DNA from: Paraburkholderia mimosarum LMG 23256 = NBRC 106338
GTDB taxonomy: Bacteria > Pseudomonadota > Gammaproteobacteria > Burkholderiales > Burkholderiaceae
Reading direction: 5' to 3'
Assembly: GCF_000739815.1 (NCBI RefSeq)
Contig: NZ_BBJJ01000006.1
Span: 1 to 64,000 of the forward strand
Length of the DNA stretch: 64,000 nucleotides
A program made the translations under genes and the position numbers. This document shows, piece by piece, positions 56,168 through 64,000 of this stretch. Numbering within the stretch: the stretch's first letter is position 1; each line of letters begins with the position of its first letter. Under the pieces are notes generated by a model, which had not been told where the DNA came from, searched no databases, and worked only from the letters and a program-made list of their open reading frames with translations.

Positions 56168-57048
56168 CGTTCCTTGCCGAAGAGGCCAGCGGGGCGAATC
56201 AGCAGCACGATCGCCATGATCACGAACACCACCGTTGCGGAGGCCTCGGGCCAGAAGACGCGCGTGAAGCCCTCGATCACGCCAAGCAGCAGGCCCGTGA
56301 GGATCGAGCCCATGATCGAGCCCATGCCGCCGATCACGACCACGGCGAACACGGTGATGATCATCGGCTGGCCCATGAGCGGCGACACCTGGATCACGGG
56401 CGCCGCGAGCACGCCCGCGAACGCCGCGAGCGCGACGCCGAGGCCGTACGTGAGCGTGATCATGAGCGGCACGTTGATGCCGAACGCCTCGACGAGCTTC
56501 GGGTTCTCCGTGCCCGCGCGCAAATAGGCGCCAAGACGTGTCTTTTCGATCACGAACCATGTGGTGAAACACACGGCGAGCGATGCCACCACCACCCACG
56601 CGCGATAGTTGGGCAGATACATGAAGCCGAGGTTGGTCGCGCCCGCGAGCAGGTCGGGCACGTCATAGGGCAGCCCCGACGACCCGTAGATCGAACGGAA
56701 CACGCCCTCCACCACGAGCGTGAGACCGAAAGTGAGCAGGAGTCCATACAGATGATCGAGCCGGTAGAGCCAGCGCAGCATGGAGCGCTCGATCACGACG
56801 CCGAATACGCCCACCACCAACGGGGCGACGACGAGCATCGCCCAGTACGGAAGACCGAAGTACGCGAGCCCCATCCAGGTCAGCATTGCGCCCAGCATGA
56901 ACAACGCGCCGTGGGCGAAGTTGATCACGTTGAGCATGCCGAAGATCACCGCGAGGCCAAGACTCAGGATCGCGTAGAACGAGCCGTTCACGAGCCCTAG
57001 AAGCAACTGGCTCAGCATTGCCGGAAGCGGAATGCCAAAAATCGTCAT
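56164..57048 (-). CDS. livH: Branched-chain amino acid ABC transporter permease LivH (second operon)
   Basis: A 294-residue membrane protein from ATG 57048 (MTIFGIPLPAMLSQ). Alternative start at 57096 adds 16 residues (MNAYSVN); neither ribosome site is strong. GLAVIFGMLNVINFAHGALFMLG is the classic LivH signature, and LRAGTENPKLVEAFGIN is the ATPase-coupling loop. Seven to eight membrane helices. Overlaps livM by ATGA. Confidence 0.92.
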   Translation of the reverse strand: MTIFGIPLPAMLSQLLLGLVNGSFYAILSLGLAVIFGMLNVINFAHGALFMLGAMLTWMGLAYFGLPYWAMLVVAPLVVGVFGVVIERSMLRWLYRLDHLYGLLLTFGLTLVVEGVFRSIYGSSGLPYDVPDLLAGATNLGFMYLPNYRAWVVVASLAVCFTTWFVIEKTRLGAYLRAGTENPKLVEAFGINVPLMITLTYGLGVALAAFAGVLAAPVIQVSPLMGQPMIITVFAVVVIGGMGSIMGSILTGLLLGVIEGFTRVFWPEASATVVFVIMAIVLLIRPAGLFGKER

Positions 57049-57162
57049 GAAAGCCGCCCATTGACGCATTAACGCATTAACGGAATACGCATTCATGCCG
57101 CGCCCCGCGCGCGAACCCGGCGCGAGACGCGGCATGCGACTGCCGCAGTTACGCGAGCGCGC

Positions 57163-58380
57163 TTACTTCCACAGCGCGCACTTCGATTCCTGCTTGGTCG
57201 TGTACGCCTGCTCGCCCGGGATCGTCTGCACCACCTTGTAGTAGTCCCACGGCTTCTTCGATTCCGACGGCTTCTTCACCTCGACCAGATACATGTCGTG
57301 GATCAGCACGCCGTCCTGGCGGATATAGCCGCCCTTCGTATAGAAGTCGTTGATCTTCGTCTTCTTCAGCTGCTCCATGACCTTGTCGGCGTCCGTCGTG
57401 CCGGCGGCCTGCACGGCCTTCAGGTAGTTGGTCGCCGCCGAATAGTCGGCCGCCTGCAGTTCCGAAGGCATCTTCTTCGTCTGGTCGAAATAGCGCTGCG
57501 CCCACTTGCGGGTGTCGTCGTTCTGATCCCAGTACCAGCCCGTCGTCAGCACGAGGCCCTGGGTCGTGTCGAGCCCGAGGCTGTGGATGTCGGGCAGGAA
57601 CATCAGCAGTGCCGCCGTCTTCATCGTCTTGTTGATGCCGAATTCCTTCGCGGCCTTGATCGCGTTGACCGTATCGCCGCCCGCGTTCGCGAGGCCGAGG
57701 ATCTGCGCCTTCGACGACTGCGCCTGGAGCAGGAACGACGAGAAGTCCGACGCCGAAAGCGGATGGCGCACTTCGCCGAGCACCTGGCCGCCGTTCGCCT
57801 TCACGACGTCCGCCGTGTTCTTCTCGAGCGACTTGCCGAACGCGTAGTCGGCGGTGAGGAAGAACCACGTCTTGCCGCCCTGCTTGAGCACCGCGAGACC
57901 CGTGCCCTTCGCGAGCGCCACCGTGTCGTAGCCATAGTGAACCGTGTACGGCGTGCACTGCTCATTCGTGAGCGCATCCGTGCCCGCGCCCATGTTGAAG
58001 TACACGCGCTTCTTCTCTTCTGCGACCTTGTTCATCGCCAGCGCGGTCGCCGAGTTCGTGCCGCCGAGCAGCAAGGTGAGCCCGTCACGGTCGAACCATT
58101 CGCGCGCCTTCGAGGCGGCGATGTCCGCCTTGTTCTGGTGGTCCGCGTACACGACCTGGATCGGCTTGCCGAGCACCTTGCCGCCGAAGTCCGCAACCGC
58201 CATCTTGATCGCCGTGAGGCCGCCCGGACCGTCGTCGTCGGCATAGAGGCCCGACATGTCGGTGATGAAGCCGATCTTCACCGCGTCGTCGGCGGCCTGC
58301 GCTGCCCCCGCGCTGAACGCCATCGCAGCTGCCGAGGCGGCAAACAGGCCCGCGAGCCGCGCGAACGTGGTTTTCTTCAT
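57163..58380 (-). CDS. livK: Branched-chain amino acid ABC transporter binding protein (second operon)
   Basis: A 405-residue periplasmic binding protein. Signal peptide KKTTFARLAGLFAASAAAM with a likely AQA cleavage before ADDAVKIGFITDMSG. It differs from the first LivK: GPGGLTAIKMAVADFGG and LTADYAFGKSLEKN resemble the subgroup often annotated as urea, amide or aromatic-compound binding. Two Cys are in NEQCTPY and ESKCALW. ATG 58380 follows AAGGAG. The solute may therefore not be Leu/Ile/Val. It lies between livF and livH. Confidence 0.92.
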   Translation of the reverse strand: MKKTTFARLAGLFAASAAAMAFSAGAAQAADDAVKIGFITDMSGLYADDDGPGGLTAIKMAVADFGGKVLGKPIQVVYADHQNKADIAASKAREWFDRDGLTLLLGGTNSATALAMNKVAEEKKRVYFNMGAGTDALTNEQCTPYTVHYGYDTVALAKGTGLAVLKQGGKTWFFLTADYAFGKSLEKNTADVVKANGGQVLGEVRHPLSASDFSSFLLQAQSSKAQILGLANAGGDTVNAIKAAKEFGINKTMKTAALLMFLPDIHSLGLDTTQGLVLTTGWYWDQNDDTRKWAQRYFDQTKKMPSELQAADYSAATNYLKAVQAAGTTDADKVMEQLKKTKINDFYTKGGYIRQDGVLIHDMYLVEVKKPSESKKPWDYYKVVQTIPGEQAYTTKQESKCALWK

Positions 58381-58508
58381 TGCAGTCTCCTTCTTTGGTT
58401 GCGTAGTTATCGCGTAGTTATTCAGGAACACTCCATGAACTGCTCAGGCAAGGCAATCCGCGTCGCGCCCGCCTTACCGCGTGGGTCGCGCGCAATGTGT
58501 ACGTCGGA

Positions 58509-59279
58509 TTAAACGCCCAGCAGATCGTGCAGCACCGGCATCTTCGCTTCGAGCTCGGCAGTGCCGAAATGCTCGACGATGCGCCCGTGCTCCATCACAT
58601 AGAAGCGGTCGGCAAGCGGCGCCGCGAAGCGGAAGTTCTGCTCGACCATCACGACGGTGTAGCCGCGCGCCTTCAGTGTGAGGATCATGCGCGCGAGCGC
58701 CTGAACGATCACGGGCGCGAGGCCTTCGGAAATCTCGTCGAGCAGCAGCAGGTTGGCGCCGGTGCGCAGGATGCGTGCCACGGCCAGCATCTGCTGCTCG
58801 CCGCCCGAGAGGCGCGTGCCCTGGCTGTGTCGCCGCTCGGCTAGATTGGGGAACATCGCGTAAATCTCGTCGAGCGACATGCCTTCGGCGAGCTTCGCAC
58901 CCTTTGCGCCGATGTGCGGCGGCAGCAGCAGGTTCTCTTCGCACGAGAGACTCGCGAAAATACCGCGCTCTTCGGGACAATAGCCCACGCCGCAATGCGC
59001 GATGCGATAGGTGGGCATCTGGATGGTCTCGCGCCCGCCGATGCGGATCGACCCTGTGCGCCGTCCGGTGAGTCCCATGATGGCGCGCAGTGTCGTCGTG
59101 CGCCCCGCGCCGTTGCGTCCGAGCAGCGTGACGACCTCGCCGCGTCCGACGGTGAGGTCCACGCCGTGCAGGATGTGCGACTCGCCGTACCACGCCTGCA
59201 GCCCGGCGATTTCCAGCGCGTTCTCGCCCCCGGCCGCACCCGCGGCGGCGGCCGTCTCGCGTTCGGTGACCGTGTTCAT
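58509..59279 (-). CDS. livF: LivF-type ABC ATPase with Arg in Walker A
   Basis: A 256-residue ATPase. The family Walker A normally reads GRNGAGKTTT; here it is GRNGAGRTTT (R60), read from codons GGG-CGC-ACG. The signature LSGGEQQMLAVA and Walker B LLLLDEISEGL are intact. The partner LivG has a normal P-loop, so one of two sites may be altered in ATP hydrolysis. The N-terminus has a 15-residue Ala/Gly-rich leader. Start overlaps the livG stop by ATGA; 128 bp separate it from livK. Confidence 0.92.
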   Translation of the reverse strand: MNTVTERETAAAAGAAGGENALEIAGLQAWYGESHILHGVDLTVGRGEVVTLLGRNGAGRTTTLRAIMGLTGRRTGSIRIGGRETIQMPTYRIAHCGVGYCPEERGIFASLSCEENLLLPPHIGAKGAKLAEGMSLDEIYAMFPNLAERRHSQGTRLSGGEQQMLAVARILRTGANLLLLDEISEGLAPVIVQALARMILTLKARGYTVVMVEQNFRFAAPLADRFYVMEHGRIVEHFGTAELEAKMPVLHDLLGV

Positions 59280-60055
59280 GCGTGCGCCCCCGTCAGCGCC
59301 GCGTCCGCGCTGCCCATATAGGCCTCGGCGACGAGCGGGTTCTTCGAGACTTCCGCGTAAGTGCCTTCTGCGAGCACCTCGCCGCGCTGGAGCACGGTGA
59401 TGGTGTCGGAGATGCCGGCAATCACGTTCATGTTGTGCTCGACCATGAGGATGGTGCGGCCGGCCGAGACCTTCTTGATGAGCGCCGTCACGCGGTCCAC
59501 GTCTTCGTGGCCCATGCCCTGGGTCGGTTCGTCGAGCAGCATCAGTTCGGGTTCCATCGCAAGCGTCGTGGCGATCTCCAGCGCGCGCTTGCGGCCGTAG
59601 GCGAGTTCGACGGTCGGCACATCGGCGAAATCGGTGAGCCCCACCTGCGTGAGCAGGTCCATGGCGCGGTCGTTCAGTTCGGCGAGCGTGCGCTCGCTCT
59701 TCCAGAAGTGGTACGCGGTGCCGAGCGAGCGCTGCAGCCCCACGCGCACGTTCTGCAGCGCCGTGAGGTGCGGAAACACGGCCGAGATCTGGAACGAGCG
59801 GATGATGCCGCGCCGCGCGATCTGCGCGGGCCGCTCATGCGTGATGTCGATGCCGTTGAAGACGATGCGCCCCGCGCTCGGCACGAGGAACTTGGTGAGC
59901 AGATTGAAGCACGTGGTCTTGCCTGCGCCGTTCGGTCCGATCAGCGCATGGATCGAGCCGCGGCACACGCGCAGGTTCACGCCGTTCACGGCCGTGAAGC
60001 CCTTGAACTGTTTCGTGAGGCCGCGCGTCTCCAGAATCGTGTCGCCGAGAATCAT
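59276..60055 (-). CDS. livG: LivG-type ABC ATPase (second operon)
   Basis: A 259-residue ATPase. Walker [19 protein letters not shown], the family-typical modified signature VELAYGRKRALEIATTLA and Walker B LMLLDEPTQGMGHEDV are present. ATG 60055 follows GAAGGGG. A much longer frame upstream has no homology. First gene of the livG-livF-livK-livH-livM operon; an unusual order with both ATPases first. Confidence 0.94.
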   Translation of the reverse strand: MILGDTILETRGLTKQFKGFTAVNGVNLRVCRGSIHALIGPNGAGKTTCFNLLTKFLVPSAGRIVFNGIDITHERPAQIARRGIIRSFQISAVFPHLTALQNVRVGLQRSLGTAYHFWKSERTLAELNDRAMDLLTQVGLTDFADVPTVELAYGRKRALEIATTLAMEPELMLLDEPTQGMGHEDVDRVTALIKKVSAGRTILMVEHNMNVIAGISDTITVLQRGEVLAEGTYAEVSKNPLVAEAYMGSADAALTGAHA

Positions 60056-60434
60056 GTCCCCTTCCGAGCGTGATAGGGCGTAACACTGCAGACCGTCCGT
60101 GCGTGACAGTGCACGGTGCGGTCCGGCGCGGAGTTTGCGGCGCGCCTCCCGATGCGCGCAACGCGCGCCTGTCCACTTTCGAGATATTGTCTCGCCAATG
60201 ATGCAGCGCAATCATTGGGATTTGCACTTAAGGGAGCGCCACAACGAAAAGCGCACTACACAAACGCACGTTCGCAGCAAATTCTCGAAAGAAACGGACA
60301 AGATAGCTGCAAAATCGGCACACGGCGATGAATGACAGGCGTGCAGAAATACGCACCGAGGGTTCCTCTCGTGCGTCCCACATAGTCGCCAAAACGACGT
60401 GCCTCTAGCTGCTTCGCGCCTTTCCCCAACGCTC
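60056..60434. other. Intergenic region upstream of the second liv operon
   Basis: This 379-bp gap separates livG from the end of the GMC dehydrogenase gene on the same strand. It should hold the liv promoter. The centre (about 60185-60320) is A+T-rich relative to its surroundings. No RNA gene, clear terminator or conserved small ORF is evident. Confidence 0.5.
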
Positions 60435-62153
60435 TCAGGCGGTCGTCATCGTCACCATCGCGGCGGCCTCCCTGCCTGCCCGCAGCCCCTCGCGGCGATC
60501 GGCGCGCACCATCTCGGCGGCGCGTTCCGCGATCATCAGCGTCGGCGAATTCGTGTTGCCCGAGGTGATGGTCGGCATGACCGAAGCATCCACCACTCGC
60601 AGGCCCGCCACGCCGCGCACGCGCAGGCGCGCGTCGACCACGGCATCGGGGTCGTCGGCGCGGCCCATCCGGCAAGTGCCCACCGGGTGAAAGATGGTCG
60701 TGCCCACGTTGCCGGCCGCCTCGCGCAGTTCCTCCTCGGTTTGAAAAGCAAGCCCCGGCAGGATCTCGTGCGGCTCATAACGCGCGAGCGCCGCCGAAGC
60801 GGCAATGCGCCGCGTGAGCCGCAACGCATTGGCGGCGACGCGCAGGTCGTGATCAGTCGAGAGATAATTCGGCGCGATCGCCGGTGCCTGCGACGGGTCC
60901 GCAGAAACGGCGTGGATGCTGCCGCGCGAAGTCGGCCGCAGATTGCATACCGAGGCCGTGAACGCGTTGAAACGATGCAGCGGCTCGCCGAAGCGGTCGA
61001 GCGACAACGGCTGCACGTGATACTGGAGGTCGGGCCGCGTAAGTGCCGGATCGCTGGGGTCCGATTTCGCGAATGCGCCGAGCTGCGAGGGCGCCATCGA
61101 CATCGGTCCGCTTTGCAAAAACGCGTACTGCATACCGATCATCAGCTTGCCCCACCAATGCGCGGAAGCCGTGTTGAGCGTGCGCACGCCGTTCACGCGA
61201 AACGCCATGCGCAATTGCAGATGGTCCTGGAGGTTCTCGCCCACGCCGCGCAGATCCTGCACGACGTCGACGCCGAGCCGGGCGAGGCGATCCGCATCGC
61301 CGATACCGGAAAGCTCCAGCAATTGCGGCGAATTCACGGCGCCCGCGCTCAGGACGACCTCGCAGCGCGCCCGGGCGACGTAATCGACATCGCCGCGATA
61401 CTCCACGCCCACGCAGCGCTTGCCTTCGAAAATCACGCGCTGTGTGAGCGCGCCGGTCACGACGGTGAGATTGGGCCGCTTCATCGCTGCGCGCAGAAAT
61501 GCCTTCGACGCGTTCCAGCGCACACCGCGCTTCTGGTTCACCTCGAAATAGCCCACGCCACTGTTGTCGCCGCGGTTGAAGTCGTCGGTGGCGGGAATGC
61601 CCTGCTCCTGCGCCGCCCTCGCGAACGATTCGAGAATCTGCCACTTCAGGCGCTGCTTCTCGACGCGCCATTCGCCGCCCGCGCCGTGAAACTCGCTCGC
61701 GCCGCCGTGGTGATCCTCGCTGCGCCGGAACACGGGCAGCACGCTGTCCCACGACCACGCGGAATCGCCGGTCTCGCGCGCCCAGCTGTCGTAATCCTCG
61801 CGCTGGCCGCGCATGTAGATCATGCCGTTGATCGACGACGACCCGCCCAGCACGCGCCCGCGCGGATACGCGAGCGAGCGGCCATTGAGGCCCTTTTCGG
61901 CTGCAGTCTTGTAGAGCCAGTCGGTACGCGGATTGCCGATGCAGTACAGGTAGCCGACGGGGATGTGGATCCAGTGATAGTCGTCCTTGCCGCCCGCCTC
62001 GATGAGCAGCACGGAAACGTCTGCGTCTTCGGTCAAGCGGTTGGCGAGCACGCAGCCTGCGGTGCCGGCGCCGACGATCACATAGTCGAATTCCCCTTCG
62101 AGGCGACGCGAGGACGCGCTCCGCGCCCCCGGGGCTTCGCTCGTTGCGGGCAT
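60435..62153 (-). CDS. GMC-family FAD dehydrogenase (choline/alcohol dehydrogenase type)
   Basis: A 572-residue flavoenzyme. FAD-binding DYVIVGAGTAGCVLANRL, GMC signature 1 GRVLGGSSSINGMIYMRG, signature 2 SAGAVNSPQLLELSGIG and the active-site region FHPVGTCRMG with VVDASVMPTITSGNTNSPTL are complete. Such enzymes oxidise choline, glycol or aliphatic alcohols to aldehydes. The downstream-acting partner may be the mmsA-type dehydrogenase 113 bp upstream on the same strand. It is close to BetA/AlkJ-type proteins, but no betaine genes are here, so the alcohol is undetermined. ATG 62153 has AGGAG. Confidence 0.88.
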   Translation of the reverse strand: MPATSEAPGARSASSRRLEGEFDYVIVGAGTAGCVLANRLTEDADVSVLLIEAGGKDDYHWIHIPVGYLYCIGNPRTDWLYKTAAEKGLNGRSLAYPRGRVLGGSSSINGMIYMRGQREDYDSWARETGDSAWSWDSVLPVFRRSEDHHGGASEFHGAGGEWRVEKQRLKWQILESFARAAQEQGIPATDDFNRGDNSGVGYFEVNQKRGVRWNASKAFLRAAMKRPNLTVVTGALTQRVIFEGKRCVGVEYRGDVDYVARARCEVVLSAGAVNSPQLLELSGIGDADRLARLGVDVVQDLRGVGENLQDHLQLRMAFRVNGVRTLNTASAHWWGKLMIGMQYAFLQSGPMSMAPSQLGAFAKSDPSDPALTRPDLQYHVQPLSLDRFGEPLHRFNAFTASVCNLRPTSRGSIHAVSADPSQAPAIAPNYLSTDHDLRVAANALRLTRRIAASAALARYEPHEILPGLAFQTEEELREAAGNVGTTIFHPVGTCRMGRADDPDAVVDARLRVRGVAGLRVVDASVMPTITSGNTNSPTLMIAERAAEMVRADRREGLRAGREAAAMVTMTTA

Positions 62154-62266
62154 GATGTGTCTCCTGCTGTTTCCGTTCTTTTGGCGCTTTATTGAACTGC
62201 CACTGCTGCGCAGGGCGGCGCCATCTGTTTCGTTATGCTTGATAAGCCGCCCCGGCTCCGCCTCGC

Positions 62267-63790
62267 TTACTTCGCCACCGGCATCGTGAACTCGGCGCCC
62301 TTTGCGATGCTGTCGGGCCAGCGTTGCATGATGCTCTTGTAGCGCGTGTAGAAGCGCACGCCTTCCTCGCCGTAAGCATGGTGATCGCCGAACAGCGAGC
62401 GCTTCCAGCCGCCGAACGAGTGCCACGCCATCGGCACCGGAATCGGCACGTTGATGCCGACCATGCCCACCTTGATCTGGCGCGAGAACGCGCGCGCGAC
62501 GCCACCGTCCGACGTGTAGCACGACACGCCGTTGGCGAATTCATGAGCGTTGATCAACTCGACGGCGCTCGCGAAGTCCGGCACACGCACGACCGCAAGC
62601 ACCGGCCCGAAGATCTCTTCCTTGTAGATCGTCATGTCGGTCTTCACGTCGTCGAACAGCGTGCCGCCGAGGAAGAAGCCGTCCTCATGGCCATCGACCT
62701 TGTGCCCGCGCCCGTCCACGACGAGCTTCGCGCCCGCGGCCACGCCCGCCTCGATATAGCCCTGCACTTTCGCGCGATGCGCCCCCGTGACGAGCGGGCC
62801 CATTTCCGAGGCGCCATCCATGCCGCTGCCGATCTGCAGCGCCTTCACGCGCGGCGCGAGGCGCTCGACCAGTTCGTCGGCGATATGACCCACGGCCACC
62901 GCCACCGAAATCGCCATGCAGCGCTCGCCCGCCGAGCCGTAGGCCGCGCCGATCAGCGCGTCCACGGCCTGGTCGAGATCGGCGTCCGGCATCACGACGA
63001 GGTGATTCTTCGCGCCGCCCAGCGCCTGCACGCGCTTGCCGTGCCTCGTGCCTTCCGTATAGATGTACTCGGCAATCGGCGTCGAGCCGACGAACGACAG
63101 CGCGCTGACATCGGGATGCGCGAGCAGCGCATCCACGGCCACCTTGTCGCCGTGCACGACGTTGAACACGCCGTCGGGCAGCCCCGCCTCCCTGAGCAGC
63201 TCCGCGAGCCGCAGCGAGGCCGAAGGATCGCGCTCCGAAGGCTTGAGCACGAAGGTGTTGCCGCACGCGAGCGCGATCGGGAACATCCAGCACGGCACCA
63301 TCATCGGGAAGTTGAACGGCGTGATGCCGGCCACGACGCCGAGCGGCTGGCGCAGATTCCAGTTGTCGATGCCGCCGCCGATCTGGTCGGTGAAATCGGT
63401 CTTCAGCAGATTGGGAATGCCGCACGCGAACTCGACCACCTCGATGCCGCGCATGACCTCGCCCTTCGCGTCGGAAAACACCTTGCCGTGCTCGCGCGTG
63501 ATGATTTCGGCCAGTTCGTCGTGATGCTGGTCGAGCAGGTCCTTGAACTTGAAGAGAATGCGTGCGCGTTTGATGGGCGCCGTCTCGGCCCACTCGGGAA
63601 ACGCGGCCTGCGCGGCGGCGACGGCGGCATCGACCTCGGCCACGCTGGCGAGCGGCACGCGGGCGCTCAGCTTGCCGTAGGCCGGATTGAAGACATCGCC
63701 ATAGCGGTCGCTCGTGCCGGACAGCGGCTTGCCGTTGACGAAATGCGTGAGCGTGCGCACGCCCGCTTCGCTTTGATGTGTCTCGCCCAT
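62267..63790 (-). CDS. mmsA: CoA-acylating methylmalonate-semialdehyde dehydrogenase
   Basis: A 507-residue aldehyde dehydrogenase of the MmsA class (EC 1.2.1.27), which turns methylmalonate semialdehyde (from valine or inositol) or malonate semialdehyde into propionyl- or acetyl-Co[29 protein letters not shown] and the nucleophile C291 in [11 protein letters not shown] are typical; the Glu used by hydrolytic aldehyde dehydrogenases is replaced as expected (ALGGAKNH). It is divergent from a LysR gene and precedes a GMC dehydrogenase, suggesting an alcohol-to-CoA-ester path. Confidence 0.93.
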   Translation of the reverse strand: MGETHQSEAGVRTLTHFVNGKPLSGTSDRYGDVFNPAYGKLSARVPLASVAEVDAAVAAAQAAFPEWAETAPIKRARILFKFKDLLDQHHDELAEIITREHGKVFSDAKGEVMRGIEVVEFACGIPNLLKTDFTDQIGGGIDNWNLRQPLGVVAGITPFNFPMMVPCWMFPIALACGNTFVLKPSERDPSASLRLAELLREAGLPDGVFNVVHGDKVAVDALLAHPDVSALSFVGSTPIAEYIYTEGTRHGKRVQALGGAKNHLVVMPDADLDQAVDALIGAAYGSAGERCMAISVAVAVGHIADELVERLAPRVKALQIGSGMDGASEMGPLVTGAHRAKVQGYIEAGVAAGAKLVVDGRGHKVDGHEDGFFLGGTLFDDVKTDMTIYKEEIFGPVLAVVRVPDFASAVELINAHEFANGVSCYTSDGGVARAFSRQIKVGMVGINVPIPVPMAWHSFGGWKRSLFGDHHAYGEEGVRFYTRYKSIMQRWPDSIAKGAEFTMPVAK

Positions 63791-63874
63791 GTCTGCCTCT
63801 CTTGTCGTGCAGTCTCGATCTGGCTAGCGTAATCGGGAGGCCGGGGCGCGATCCAATGATTAATGCTCAACTGC

Positions 63875-63895
63875 GATATAAGGCGGTTTAATATC
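63875..63895. promoter_or_regulatory. Probable LysR operator (T-N11-A)
   Basis: GATAT (63875-63879) and ATATC (63891-63895) form a perfect dyad around 11 bases, matching the LysR-type T-N11-A rule. It ends 5 bp before the regulator's ATG and about 85 bp upstream of mmsA, suited to autorepression and divergent activation. Confidence 0.6.
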
Positions 63896-63900
63896 AGCGG

Positions 63901-64000
63901 ATGGACCTGACCTTGCTACGAGCGTTCGTCACGGTCGCGCGCGAGGGCAACCTCACGCGCGCGGCCACGCATCTGCATCTCACGCAGCCGGCCGTGAGTC
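63901..64000 (+). CDS. LysR-family transcriptional regulator, 3'-truncated by window edge
   Basis: The first 33 codons are visible: MDLTLLRAFVTVAREGNLTR followed by AATHLHLTQPAVS. This is the N-terminal winged helix-turn-helix of LysR regulators. It is divergent from mmsA and probably controls mmsA and the GMC dehydrogenase through the T-N11-A dyad in between. The effector domain lies outside the window. Confidence 0.92.
   Translation, partial: MDLTLLRAFVTVAREGNLTRAATHLHLTQPAVS

Overview
This window is high-GC DNA whose gene content and order (parAB-gidAB next to the atp operon, gcvTHP-sdaA behind a tandem glycine riboswitch, trifunctional putA, several branched-chain amino acid ABC operons) point to the main chromosome of a Burkholderiaceae beta-proteobacterium, most likely Paraburkholderia, Caballeronia or Burkholderia. 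The par/gid cluster and two parS sites place it in the origin-proximal domain. The species is inference.

Positions 1-6139 are the right-hand part of a Tn7-like transposon, visibly lower in GC than the rest. It has a gene of unknown function cut by the window edge, a transposase fusing a TnsA-type endonuclease to a TnsB-type DDE integrase, a TnsC AAA+ ATPase and a TniQ/TnsD-type target selector. The three transposition genes overlap by ATGA junctions. The probable right end lies about 55 bp downstream of the 3' end of a tRNA-Arg(CCG) gene, suggesting TniQ-directed insertion behind a tRNA. The left end is outside the window.

Positions 6.2-21.6 kb hold a membrane-anchored dihaem cytochrome c, a SnoaL-like protein, the Rep helicase, a Gfo/Idh/MocA oxidoreductase, and a glycine/serine catabolism block. 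That block has a promoter, tandem glycine riboswitch with terminator, gcvT, gcvH, gcvP, an alginate-lyase-family exoprotein, sdaA and an acetolactate-synthase-like ThDP enzyme. Glycine can be cleaved to methylene-THF, and serine deaminated to pyruvate.

Positions 21.6-35 kb hold a branched-chain amino acid binding protein, putA with an inverted pair of GTTGCA motifs upstream (its likely own operator), a 49-residue membrane protein, a 15-bp minisatellite abutting the priA stop codon, priA, hemE, a PheC-like periplasmic protein, a poorly explained 780-bp gap, and an acyl-CoA synthetase.

Positions 35-49 kb hold, all on the minus strand, atpIBEFHAGDC, an SLC13-type permease, parB, parA, rsmG and mnmG. 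One perfect parS site lies inside mnmG, and a second forms the terminator hairpin of the next operon.

Positions 49-60 kb hold two complete branched-chain amino acid ABC operons: livK-livH-livMG(fused)-livF, and livG-livF-livK-livH-livM. Between them lie the remains of another livK. The second livF has Arg in place of the Walker A Lys. Positions 60.4-64 kb hold a GMC alcohol/choline dehydrogenase, an mmsA-type dehydrogenase, and the start of a divergent LysR regulator with a T-N11-A operator.
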